A stretch of DNA of 64,000 nucleotides from Nitrospira sp. CR1.1. Its GTDB lineage: Bacteria; Nitrospirota; Nitrospiria; Nitrospirales; Nitrospiraceae. The DNA lies in NCBI GenBank assembly GCA_014055465.1, contig WIAF01000005.1:62001-126000 (forward strand), written 5' to 3'. The position numbers were made by a program, and so were the translations under genes. Positions 25,330 through 33,127 of the stretch are shown here, piece by piece (position 1 is the first letter of the stretch; each line of letters starts with the position of its first letter). Below the pieces are notes generated by a model. It saw nothing but the letters and a program-made list of their open reading frames with translations. It was not told the DNA's origin and did not search any database.

Positions 25330-26553
25330 TTATCGCTTGAGATTCACGAGCTCCTGCAACATTTCGTCGCTGGTCGTGATGGCCCGTGAATTGGCCTGGA
25401 AGGCGCGCTGGGTAATGATCATGTCCACAAACTCTTTGCCGAGATCTACATTGGACTGTTCCACGGTTCCCGACAGAACCCTGCCCAAACCATTGATCGT
25501 TGGCGCCCCGGCCAGGGCCGCGCCGGATTCGACCGTCTCCAGGAAATGGTTGTCGCCGACATTGGCCAATCCATCGGGATTGGTGAAGCGGCTCAACACC
25601 ACTTGCGCCAGAGCCCGGGTTTGTCCATTCGTAAACTGCGCCATCACTTTTCCTTCCTTGTCGACGCTGATGCGATCGAGCGTGCCGGATGAATAACCGT
25701 TTTGTGTCTGGCTCTGCACGCCGGATGCCGCCCCGAACTGAGTTAACGAGGCCAGGTTGACCGTCACGGTTTGTGGCGTCGTGGCGCCGTTCGTCAGCGT
25801 GGCGGTGATGGTCTGCGTGCCACCCGCAGTCACGGCGCCGCTCGCATTAAACGTCATATTGGTTTGTGCCGCCGCCGCGCCGCCATCGATCTGGGAATAG
25901 ACGCCCCAGGCATTCGCGGCCGTTTTCCGGAAATACAACTGCATCTGGTGTGAGTTGCCCAACGAATCATAAAACGTCATCCCGGTAGAGAAGTTGTATG
26001 ACGTGGTATCGGTCACGCTGAACGCCGTCGTCGGTACCGTGGCATTGGCGTTGAGATTTCCAAGAATGGTCGCGGTTGACGTCGTCTGCGGCGGGACGGC
26101 GCTTGAGGTCAACGTGATGCCCCCGACCGTGCTCGTGATATTGCCGATGGTGTCAGCCTGGTACCCTTGCAGAAGAGCGCCGCTGGCATCGACGACCCGC
26201 CCCAGGCTATCCACCTTGAATTGTCCGGCCCGCGTGTAAAAACTCGATCCAGAGGCATTGCGCACCAGATAGAATCCATTGCCGTCGATCGCCAGATCGA
26301 AGGTATTCCCGGTGGTGGTCATTGAGCCTTGGGAAAAATTGGTTTGCACATCGTTGAGGTACACCCCGAGTCCGATCTGATCGCTGCCGGCGCCACCCGC
26401 CATGCTGGACGAAATCAAATCCGAAAACGTGGCCCGGCTTGATTTGAATCCTGCCGTTCCAACGTTGGCGATATTATTGCCGATGACACCCATGGCGTTC
26501 CCGTACGAACTCAATCCGGTCACCGCGGTGAACATCGAAGTCAAAATGCCCAT
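25330..26553 (-). CDS. flgE: Flagellar hook protein FlgE
   Basis: A 407-residue hook protein with N-terminal signature GNNIANVGTAGFKSSRATF (about 25-43), the LAIDGNGFYLVRN segment, a Thr/Ser-rich variable middle, and C-terminal LGKEFVDMIITQRAFQANSR followed by SDEMLQELVNLKR. FlgE polymerises into the hook on the FlgD scaffold. It follows flgD by 72 bases, with GGAGGAGAG as ribosome site. Length is near that of Salmonella FlgE (403). Confidence 0.97.
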   Translation of the reverse strand: MGILTSMFTAVTGLSSYGNAMGVIGNNIANVGTAGFKSSRATFSDLISSSMAGGAGSDQIGLGVYLNDVQTNFSQGSMTTTGNTFDLAIDGNGFYLVRNASGSSFYTRAGQFKVDSLGRVVDASGALLQGYQADTIGNITSTVGGITLTSSAVPPQTTSTATILGNLNANATVPTTAFSVTDTTSYNFSTGMTFYDSLGNSHQMQLYFRKTAANAWGVYSQIDGGAAAAQTNMTFNASGAVTAGGTQTITATLTNGATTPQTVTVNLASLTQFGAASGVQSQTQNGYSSGTLDRISVDKEGKVMAQFTNGQTRALAQVVLSRFTNPDGLANVGDNHFLETVESGAALAGAPTINGLGRVLSGTVEQSNVDLGKEFVDMIITQRAFQANSRAITTSDEMLQELVNLKR

Positions 26554-26625
26554 GATCTCTCCTCCTTATTACCGTTCCCTGTCTGATTCTCTGAACCTAC
26601 CCGACCGTCATGGACGGCGGTAGAA

Positions 26626-26916
26626 TCACGCCACCGCTGTCGTATTGGTCTGGGTGGTCTTATTCTGGGCCGACTCCTGGAGCGCCACGCTCTTCTCCAT
26701 CAAGGAGACCATCTTCGTCATCTGATCCAACTGCGAGAATTGGGCCGTCTGAGCGATGAACGCTTCGTTCTCCATCGGCTTCAAGGGATCCTGATGTTGG
26801 AGTTGCGTCACCAGTAATTTGAGGAAATCATCTTTCCCGAGCGGTTTGGGTCCATCCGTCGTCGGGGTCGATGAATCCGGCGGAGTCTTCTGCGTAATCA
26901 CGTTACTGATATCCAT
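26626..26916 (-). CDS. flgD: Minimal flagellar hook cap protein FlgD
   Basis: Only 96 residues. It contains the conserved FlgD N-terminal segment ([20 protein letters not shown], about 28-47, then [18 protein letters not shown]), then ends in a short Gln/Thr-rich tail. The Ig-like and Tudor-like domains that make up the rest of the usual 220-230-residue hook cap are absent. There is no downstream reading-frame remnant before flgE, so this looks like a genuine short form rather than a truncation. It lies between fliK (12 bases) and flgE as expected. Confidence 0.9.
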   Translation of the reverse strand: MDISNVITQKTPPDSSTPTTDGPKPLGKDDFLKLLVTQLQHQDPLKPMENEAFIAQTAQFSQLDQMTKMVSLMEKSVALQESAQNKTTQTNTTAVA

Positions 26917-26928
26917 AGTTCCTCCCTC

Positions 26929-28512
26929 TCAGGCAAAAAAACTCAGGCGTTCGTTCGATCCGGCACCATGGTCACCCCTCGCCCCGCGTTCATCCTCGCG
27001 CGTCGCTGACTGGGACATGTTGGAGGACGGCGGACGACCCTGTGGTTGCTGCTGCTGAAACATCCAGGCGTTGTCTCCCCGCCCCTGTTGCTGATCGACC
27101 GTGACCCGCAACATGCCCATTTCCAGGCCGGTCGTGCGCAACGACGATTCCAACGATTGTCCCTGTTGCAGCAATCCCTGGCCCAATTCTCCATGTTCCG
27201 TTCGTATATGCGCATGCACGGTTTGGTCGCTCATCATCACCCGGACGCGCAGCGGTCCCATATCGAGCGGATCCAAATCCAACGTCACGCTGTGTGAAAC
27301 CGGGGCAGCCCCTCGCAGGTCGTTCACCCGTTCGGATTCAGAGGCGCGCAGCACCGCGGCGGTCTGGCCCGACTCGCTCCGGCCGGACGAACTGTCGCTC
27401 CCCGCAGGCGCCGCTTGCGCGAGACTAGTCATCCGGTCGAGAAATACCGGTCGACTCCCCTGATCGATTGACGGAGTCTGGTTCGGGAGGGAACGATCGG
27501 CGCCCCCGGAAGAATCGGGAAGACTCTGCCCGTCCTGTTCCATAAAGCGGCCAGCACCGGACCCGGCCTGGCTCTCCCCCAGAGATGTTCCTTGCGCAAG
27601 GGCGTCGAGAACCGCCGAACGATCGACATTCTCGAGCGGGGCTTGCTCCGCGTGTTTGGGATCCTGCTTAGAGACGGTCATGGCAGCAAGCGCGGGATTC
27701 AGCTGGTCTGGTTCCATGCGGAGCCCCTCAGCGACTTCAAGGGAGCCTGTCGCCCGTCCTTCTGAGACAGGGGCTTGTCCGGCAACCAGGGGGATGTCCT
27801 TCACCTCTCTCTGCACCGTGTCTTTGCCTGCCGGTTCCTCTGCCGGCGCCGCTTCCCTGCCTGTTGCTGCCCTGGGAGCCGTTTCACGTGCCGGGAGTCC
27901 ATCCGCGGCCACATCACCAGCAGGTGAGGGAGCCCCCAGGGAGGTGGACGGGGCGGTTCCCTTTGCTCCGCTCTCCATGGGGATGGTAGCAATCGCTTGG
28001 CCGGCATTCTCCGAATGATCCGCTCCTGTTTCCGCTTGCGTGGGTTGCTCTTCGACCGGAGCCGTCTGAGCGGCCGGCACGATCATCGCGGCCAGCATGA
28101 TGTCCTGCGGCAAGGTGTCCTGCTCATGGCTGTTCTTTTTTGATTCCTGAGCCCTGTCTTGTGGTTCCGATTCATCCGTCGACTGTGGCGTCTTTTCCCT
28201 CGAGCGTTCACTGCGCGCCAGGGTCTGTGGATTACCCTCAGACACGGTGGATCGATCCGACGGTTCGGTGGATGATTCCGGCGTGGAATGAGCGAGCGTG
28301 CGCGCGTGGGTTGCTGTCCTGTCCCCGTTGCGCACCGGAGGCGCATCATGCACGGCTTGGCTCTGACGAGCCTCCGCGCGGCCGAGCACGGTCTCAAAAT
28401 GACGGGATGGCTCTGCGCCTTGGAACGCCGGCTGACGATCCCTGGCATCCTGGAGCGCCGGCGCCGGACGACTTGGAAACCCGCTGAAGAGTGGCTGCAT
28501 ATCAGTGGCCAT
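26929..28512 (-). CDS. fliK: Flagellar hook-length control protein FliK
   Basis: A 527-residue protein. About the first 400 residues are low-complexity, rich in Glu, Ser, Pro, Gln and Ala, as expected for the secreted ruler part. The C-terminal domain shows SVTLDLDPLDMGPLRVRV and HGELGQGLLQQGQSLESSL, the FliK-C pattern that interacts with FlhB, then a Gln-rich tail. FliK measures the hook and triggers the export switch. The ATG at 28512 has AGGAA seven bases upstream. It is preceded by a sigma-54 element. Confidence 0.92.
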   Translation of the reverse strand: MATDMQPLFSGFPSRPAPALQDARDRQPAFQGAEPSRHFETVLGRAEARQSQAVHDAPPVRNGDRTATHARTLAHSTPESSTEPSDRSTVSEGNPQTLARSERSREKTPQSTDESEPQDRAQESKKNSHEQDTLPQDIMLAAMIVPAAQTAPVEEQPTQAETGADHSENAGQAIATIPMESGAKGTAPSTSLGAPSPAGDVAADGLPARETAPRAATGREAAPAEEPAGKDTVQREVKDIPLVAGQAPVSEGRATGSLEVAEGLRMEPDQLNPALAAMTVSKQDPKHAEQAPLENVDRSAVLDALAQGTSLGESQAGSGAGRFMEQDGQSLPDSSGGADRSLPNQTPSIDQGSRPVFLDRMTSLAQAAPAGSDSSSGRSESGQTAAVLRASESERVNDLRGAAPVSHSVTLDLDPLDMGPLRVRVMMSDQTVHAHIRTEHGELGQGLLQQGQSLESSLRTTGLEMGMLRVTVDQQQGRGDNAWMFQQQQPQGRPPSSNMSQSATREDERGARGDHGAGSNERLSFFA

Positions 28513-28558
28513 ACAATTCCTGTCTGTGACACGCCCATGAATAGACATGGAACACCAT

Positions 28559-28574
28559 TACAAAGGGCGTGCCA
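28559..28574 (-). promoter_or_regulatory. Probable sigma-54 promoter of fliK-flgD-flgE
   Basis: The minus strand reads TGGCACGCCCTTTGTA. The -24 block is perfect; the -12 block has GT in place of GC. The spacing equals that of the other three sigma-54 elements. The start would be near 28547, about 35 bases before fliK. Confidence 0.6.
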
Positions 28575-28707
28575 TGAGTTCGTCGCAGAAAAATGCGGCC
28601 TGACGCAAGATTTTGAGGCAACTTCGTGAACGGAGGCTTGTGAGAAGGAAATTTCTGCAGGTGGAGACGGCAAAAGCTGCCGTAAGAGGATGCGTGAACA
28701 GGAGCGG

Positions 28708-29340
28708 CTACGGTGTCGTCAGCAATTGTTCGGTCAGCCGGGCTGCGCGCTCCGGTTTGACCTCCGCAAGAATGGCTCCAGCTGATTTGCCTTTGAGCAG
28801 CCTGAGGACCTCGAGCGCCTTTCGTTCGGGCATGCGCTCCAGTCTGGCAGCAGCCTCTTCGGCCGGCATGGCTTCGTAGATCTTCGCCAATTGGGCTTGA
28901 TTGACATTGACAGTCGGAGCGGTTTTGACCGGCGTCTTCACCTTGTCGGCCTCGCCCGCTCCCTTGGCTTGAGCGGCCTGGCGGCGCTTCTTCTCCGCCT
29001 CCACGGCTTGTTCGTGGCGCGTCACAATCTGCTCCAGCTCAGCCTTGAGTTCCAAGAGATGCGTCTCCGATCCGCGCACGGCCGTCTCACGCTTGTCTAA
29101 GAGCCGTTTGCGTTGCTCCAACATCTCGTAGATTTCCCGCGGCGCGCTCGTCGCCGGCCCTTGCACGTCTTGTTTCACGCTTTCCGGTTTCGGCTCTTCC
29201 TTCTGTGCCGCAGGTGCCGGCTTCGCATCCTCAGTCGCATGCGCCGTCGCGACGCATGTGATCAGAAGGGCACTCACGAGCCATCGGGCCGCCGCACCCC
29301 CACGCACACGCTGCTCAGCACGGCTTCCGGTCTGGGTCAT
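28708..29340 (-). CDS. MotE-like periplasmic protein (MgtE N-terminal-type domain)
   Basis: A 210-residue protein with a signal peptide or N-terminal anchor (about 20-36), a Pro/Glu-rich stretch, a long coiled coil (about 70-125) and a C-terminal MgtE_N-type helical domain (IYEAMPAEEAAARLERM, then LEVLRLLKGKSAGAILAEVKP). Similar proteins next to fliJ are called MotE and chaperone the stator protein MotC in Rhizobium; here its partner is unknown. The ATG at 29340 overlaps the fliJ stop (ATGA) and has GGGAG upstream. Confidence 0.8.
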   Translation of the reverse strand: MTQTGSRAEQRVRGGAAARWLVSALLITCVATAHATEDAKPAPAAQKEEPKPESVKQDVQGPATSAPREIYEMLEQRKRLLDKRETAVRGSETHLLELKAELEQIVTRHEQAVEAEKKRRQAAQAKGAGEADKVKTPVKTAPTVNVNQAQLAKIYEAMPAEEAAARLERMPERKALEVLRLLKGKSAGAILAEVKPERAARLTEQLLTTP

Positions 29341-29777
29341 GCCCGTTCTCCCTTTTGCAATGGGCTTCGCCTCCAAGCGCGTTCATCGAGCAATTGTTGA
29401 TCCTGGCGTTCGCGACGGCGTCGTAAGTCCAACGCAGCGCGCGCCGTGAGGAGATCCAGTTTCTTACGATACTGCATCGCTTCGAGGAGTTCCGCGCGCT
29501 TCTCTTCCATTTTGGCCTGATCCGCTGCCAGCACGTGCTCTAAATGTTTCCGTGCCGCGATCGCCTGGTCCATGGCATCGAGGTGGCCGTAGACTTGATC
29601 CACAGTGCTTCCTGTTTGAACCTGAAGCAGATATCGATCGGCATCGGCTTTCGCTCGTGATTCCAACATGGCCATCCGATTTACGGTCTCCTGCAGGGCA
29701 TGACTGAGTTCCGCCAATTCCAATTTGGCAACTTCTTCCAGTTGCAGCGCATAGGTCCTGAGGACGGTCACGTTCAT
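29337..29777 (-). CDS. fliJ: Flagellar export chaperone-escort protein FliJ
   Basis: A 146-residue, almost wholly coiled-coil protein (VAKLELAELSHALQETVNRM and following helices; LEHVLAADQAKMEEKRAELLEAMQ). FliJ resembles the F1 gamma stalk, sits in the centre of the FliI hexamer and links it to FlhA. It overlaps the fliI stop by 4 bases (ATGA). The family is defined more by position and helix pattern than sequence. Confidence 0.9.
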   Translation of the reverse strand: MNVTVLRTYALQLEEVAKLELAELSHALQETVNRMAMLESRAKADADRYLLQVQTGSTVDQVYGHLDAMDQAIAARKHLEHVLAADQAKMEEKRAELLEAMQYRKKLDLLTARAALDLRRRRERQDQQLLDERAWRRSPLQKGERA

Positions 29778-31081
29778 TGAATCGTCCCGGCCAGCGCCAG
29801 GAGCGTGTCGATTGACTGCGGCAATCCGACCGCTTGCTTGGTTTCCTGCCGGAGAAACGACGTGATACCGTCATGGGCGGAAACGGCTTTATCGAGATCT
29901 TTGCTCGTACCGGGTTTGTACGCGCCCAGGGTGATCAGATCCTCCGAGCGTCGATAGAGCGCGGTGCGTTCAAGCACCAGGCGCGCGGCCGCATAGTGCG
30001 CAGGCGTCACAATGTCCCGCATCACCCGGCTAGTGCTCTGAAGAATATCGATGGCGGGAAAATGATTGCGCGCGGCGAGTTCACGCGACAGCACGATATG
30101 ACCGTCAAGAATAGAGCGCACGGCATCCGCTACCGGATCATTGAGGTCGTCACCGTCGACCAGTACCGTGTACAAGCCGGTGATGCTGCCACCGCTTTGC
30201 GCCGGCCCAACCCGCTCGAGTAACTTCGGCAGGACGGCAAACACCGACGGGGTGTAGCCTTTCGTCGTCGGAGGTTCCCCGATGGCCAATCCGACTTCCC
30301 GCTGACTGTAGGCCAAGCGTGAGAGCGAGTCCATCATGAGCAGGACGTGTTTGCCGCAATCACGAAAATATTCCGCAATGGCGGTCGCGACGAGCGCGCC
30401 CCGGATTCGAACCAGCGGAGGTTGGTCGGAGGTCGCCACAACGACAATGGAACGGGCCCGCGCTTCAGGCGTGAGGTCGCGCTCGAGAAACTCTTTGACT
30501 TCGCGCCCCCGCTCGCCGACCAGGGCAATCACTCGTACATCCGCCTGCGTATAGCGGCTGATCATACCCAGGAGCACGCTTTTCCCCACGCCGGAGCCGG
30601 CGAACACGCCGATTTTTTGCCCCTGGCCGCACGTCAATAATGCATTGATGGCCCGAATACCAAGATCGACTGGCTGGGTGATTCGCGCCCGATGCAGAGG
30701 ATTGAGTGGCGCCGCGTACAAGGGAACCCGCACGTCGCTACGGATGGGCGGCAGCCCGTCCAACGGATGTCCGAGCCCGTCAAAGATACGCCCCAACATC
30801 TGCGGGCCGACGGGTACGGACGCGACATGTCCCTTCATTACCACGCGACTGCCGGGCCCGATGCCCTGCATTTCACCTAATGGCATCAGCAATACGCGAT
30901 CTTCCCGAAACCCCACGACTTCCGCCATGACGGCTCCGTGACCTCCTTCACGGGTGATCTCACAGACTTCCCCGACCGAGGTGAACGGTCCCGAGGCTTC
31001 AATGACGATGCCGACGGCCTGAGCCACCCTGCCCGTGACCGCCAGGGGCTCGACATGTTCCAATCGTTCGCTAAGCTTCAC
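29774..31081 (-). CDS. fliI: Flagellum-specific export ATPase FliI
   Basis: A 435-residue F1-beta-like ATPase. The P-loop AGSGVGKS is about residues 161-168, followed by ALVGERGREVKEFLE, a Walker B region with LLMMDSLSRLA and the signature SGGSITGLYTVLVDGDD. FliI powers or primes substrate loading at the export gate and is regulated by FliH. Its start overlaps the end of the REC-FliH gene by 11 bases, so the two are translationally coupled. Confidence 0.97.
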   Translation of the reverse strand: MKLSERLEHVEPLAVTGRVAQAVGIVIEASGPFTSVGEVCEITREGGHGAVMAEVVGFREDRVLLMPLGEMQGIGPGSRVVMKGHVASVPVGPQMLGRIFDGLGHPLDGLPPIRSDVRVPLYAAPLNPLHRARITQPVDLGIRAINALLTCGQGQKIGVFAGSGVGKSVLLGMISRYTQADVRVIALVGERGREVKEFLERDLTPEARARSIVVVATSDQPPLVRIRGALVATAIAEYFRDCGKHVLLMMDSLSRLAYSQREVGLAIGEPPTTKGYTPSVFAVLPKLLERVGPAQSGGSITGLYTVLVDGDDLNDPVADAVRSILDGHIVLSRELAARNHFPAIDILQSTSRVMRDIVTPAHYAAARLVLERTALYRRSEDLITLGAYKPGTSKDLDKAVSAHDGITSFLRQETKQAVGLPQSIDTLLALAGTIQ

Positions 31082-32120
31082 CGGTATCCCGCTTTCTCAA
31101 GGCTTCGCCCAGCCGCAACAATTGGGAATCCAGCGTCGCATCGATCAACAGGCTCTGCGCCTGGACAAGGCATCCGCCGGGGCTGATGGCGGGGTCGGTC
31201 TCAAACTTCAAGGTCAGGAGCCCGTGCGGCGTCTGGCTCAGTGCAGTACGCGCCAATTCGAGCGCGGCAAGATCCGACGGATGCACACGGACGCGGACGA
31301 GACCACTTTCATGCAAATGGGCGAGCGCGCTTCGGACTTGTGCCGCGATCATGTCGCGTTTGTCCGTAACGGCTTCCCGCACGACCTTGTGTGCAATCAT
31401 GAAAGACAGCGACGCGATTTCCTCTTCAACCGTCTCATGCAGGCTCTGCCAGGTTTCTTCCAAGCGCGTCATCAGCGACGCCACCAGGTTCTGTTCCCGC
31501 TGCCGAGCCACCGCCACTCTTTCAGTTGAACGTTTTTCCCCTTCCGCCACTCCCCGCTCAAACTCGGTGAGATCCTCGGTTCCAAAAGGCCGATTGCCCC
31601 GGCTGAAATCCGCGAGGGGTACGGGGCGCAATTGAATGTTGCCGGATCGAATCAAGGTTCGGGTGAGGACGGTATTTTCCTGTCGCAACCGGTAGAGTTC
31701 CAGCAGTCTCGACACCGCCAGCCGGACCAACTCGACCTGAAACGGTTTGGTAAGAAAATCCGCCGCCCCCGCTTTCATGGCCCGAACGGCCAGTTCAATA
31801 TTGCCGTGGCCGGTCATCACGATCCCAAGCAGGCGATTATCGATGTCCAACGCCTGCTGCAGAAACGTGATGCCATCGGCGCCGCCGAGCTGGACATCCA
31901 CGATCACGACGGCAACGGAACGGGTCCGGAGATGACTCAGCGCTTCCTGAACAGACCCGGCGGTGAGAACAGGATGTCCCGTAGACTCGAGCATCTCGGC
32001 CAACAACAAGCAGATGGACGGCTCGTCGTCGACGATCAGGACGGCCCGCCGCGCCAGCTCCTTCTCCGACTCGACGGAAGCCGCCATCGAAACGCCCGTG
32101 CCCGCGGCAGCGTTCCCCAT
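31071..32120 (-). CDS. fliH: Response-regulator receiver domain fused to FliH (REC-FliH)
   Basis: A 349-residue two-part protein. Residues about 25-145 form a complete receiver domain: acidic pair D31-D32, phosphoacceptor D75 (VVIVDVQLGG), T103 in VMTGHG and K125 in FLTKPF. Residues about 185-349 are FliH: a charged coiled coil, then VEEEIASLSFMIAHKVVREA, VRVRVHPSDL and ISPGGCLVQAQSLLIDATLD. FliH inhibits and positions the ATPase FliI and docks it on FliN. Normal FliH is about 230 residues without a receiver. The fusion lies in frame between fliG (ATG abuts the fliG stop, ribosome site GAGGAG) and fliI (11-base overlap), so it is the only FliH here. Phosphorylation-dependent export control is inference. 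Confidence 0.92.
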   Translation of the reverse strand: MGNAAAGTGVSMAASVESEKELARRAVLIVDDEPSICLLLAEMLESTGHPVLTAGSVQEALSHLRTRSVAVVIVDVQLGGADGITFLQQALDIDNRLLGIVMTGHGNIELAVRAMKAGAADFLTKPFQVELVRLAVSRLLELYRLRQENTVLTRTLIRSGNIQLRPVPLADFSRGNRPFGTEDLTEFERGVAEGEKRSTERVAVARQREQNLVASLMTRLEETWQSLHETVEEEIASLSFMIAHKVVREAVTDKRDMIAAQVRSALAHLHESGLVRVRVHPSDLAALELARTALSQTPHGLLTLKFETDPAISPGGCLVQAQSLLIDATLDSQLLRLGEALRKRDTGEA

Positions 32121-33122
32121 TTACAATAACTCCTCGCCTCCGCCGCCTCCGATCACGATGCGACCTTCCTCCTCGAGCTTACGGCAGACCTTGAGGATAT
32201 TCTGTTGAGCTTTTTCAACATCCGACACCTTGACCGGTCCGCGCGTCTCCATGTCCTCCTTGAGCATTTCTGCCGCCCGGCTGGACATATTCTTCAGGAA
32301 CTTCTCTTTGATTTCCGGCGTCGCGCCCCGCAACGCGATCGGCAGGTCTTCCTTGCTGATTTCCTTCATGAGCTCTTGCATCCCGCGAGAATCCAGATCC
32401 ACCAGGTCATCAAAGACAAACATCAAGGCGCGGATACTTTCTGCCAGAGCCTGGTCACGCTCGGTGATCTTCGCCATGATGGCGCCTTCGGTATTCTTAT
32501 CGACGCGGGTCAGAATCTCGGCCATCAGCTCGGCCCCGCCCACGGACATGCTCGACATCCCCATCGAAGCCGACAAAATTTCCTGCAAGCTGTCGCTCAG
32601 CTCCGCCAGCACCTCAGGCTGTACCTCTTGCATCGTCGCCAGCCGCAGCGAAACGTCCGCGTGCAAATGCACCGGCAAGAGGGCCAGGACGGCGCTGCCC
32701 TGTTCGGCTTCCATTTGTCCCAGGCACACGGCAATGGTCTGGGGATGTTCGATTTTGAGGATCTGCGCGATCGTACGAGCATCGACCCATTTCAAGGCGT
32801 CAATGCCCGGATAGGTTTTGGTGTTCAGGGATTCCATCATGCGCGCTGCTTTTTCAGGGCCCAGCGCCTTTTTCAGGATGGCTTCCATGAATTCGCGGCC
32901 TTCGAATTGGACCTCGCCGGATGAACTCGCCTGCTCAAATTCCGCGATCACGCTGTCCTCTTCCTGCTTGGTGATATTCGCGGTTTCTTTCATAAAGGCC
33001 CCGAGCTTGCGAATATCTTTCGGGTCGAGCGTTTTCATGACCGCCGCTGCGGCCTCTTCCCCGATCGCCCGCAGCAGGATGGCGGCTTTTTGCGCGCCGG
33101 TGAGCTCTTTATTGATGGCCAT
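32121..33122 (-). CDS. fliG: Flagellar motor switch protein FliG
   Basis: A 333-residue switch protein. The N-domain begins KELTGAQKAAILLRAIGEE, the middle domain carries the EHPQTIAVCL motif, and the C-domain has FVFDDLVDLDSRGMQELMKEI with the charged torque helix. FliG binds FliF and interacts with MotA. The C-terminus has a Gly-rich end (IGGGGGEELL). It starts 5 bases after fliF. Confidence 0.98.
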   Translation of the reverse strand: MAINKELTGAQKAAILLRAIGEEAAAAVMKTLDPKDIRKLGAFMKETANITKQEEDSVIAEFEQASSSGEVQFEGREFMEAILKKALGPEKAARMMESLNTKTYPGIDALKWVDARTIAQILKIEHPQTIAVCLGQMEAEQGSAVLALLPVHLHADVSLRLATMQEVQPEVLAELSDSLQEILSASMGMSSMSVGGAELMAEILTRVDKNTEGAIMAKITERDQALAESIRALMFVFDDLVDLDSRGMQELMKEISKEDLPIALRGATPEIKEKFLKNMSSRAAEMLKEDMETRGPVKVSDVEKAQQNILKVCRKLEEEGRIVIGGGGGEELL

Positions 33123-33127
33123 ATCCG

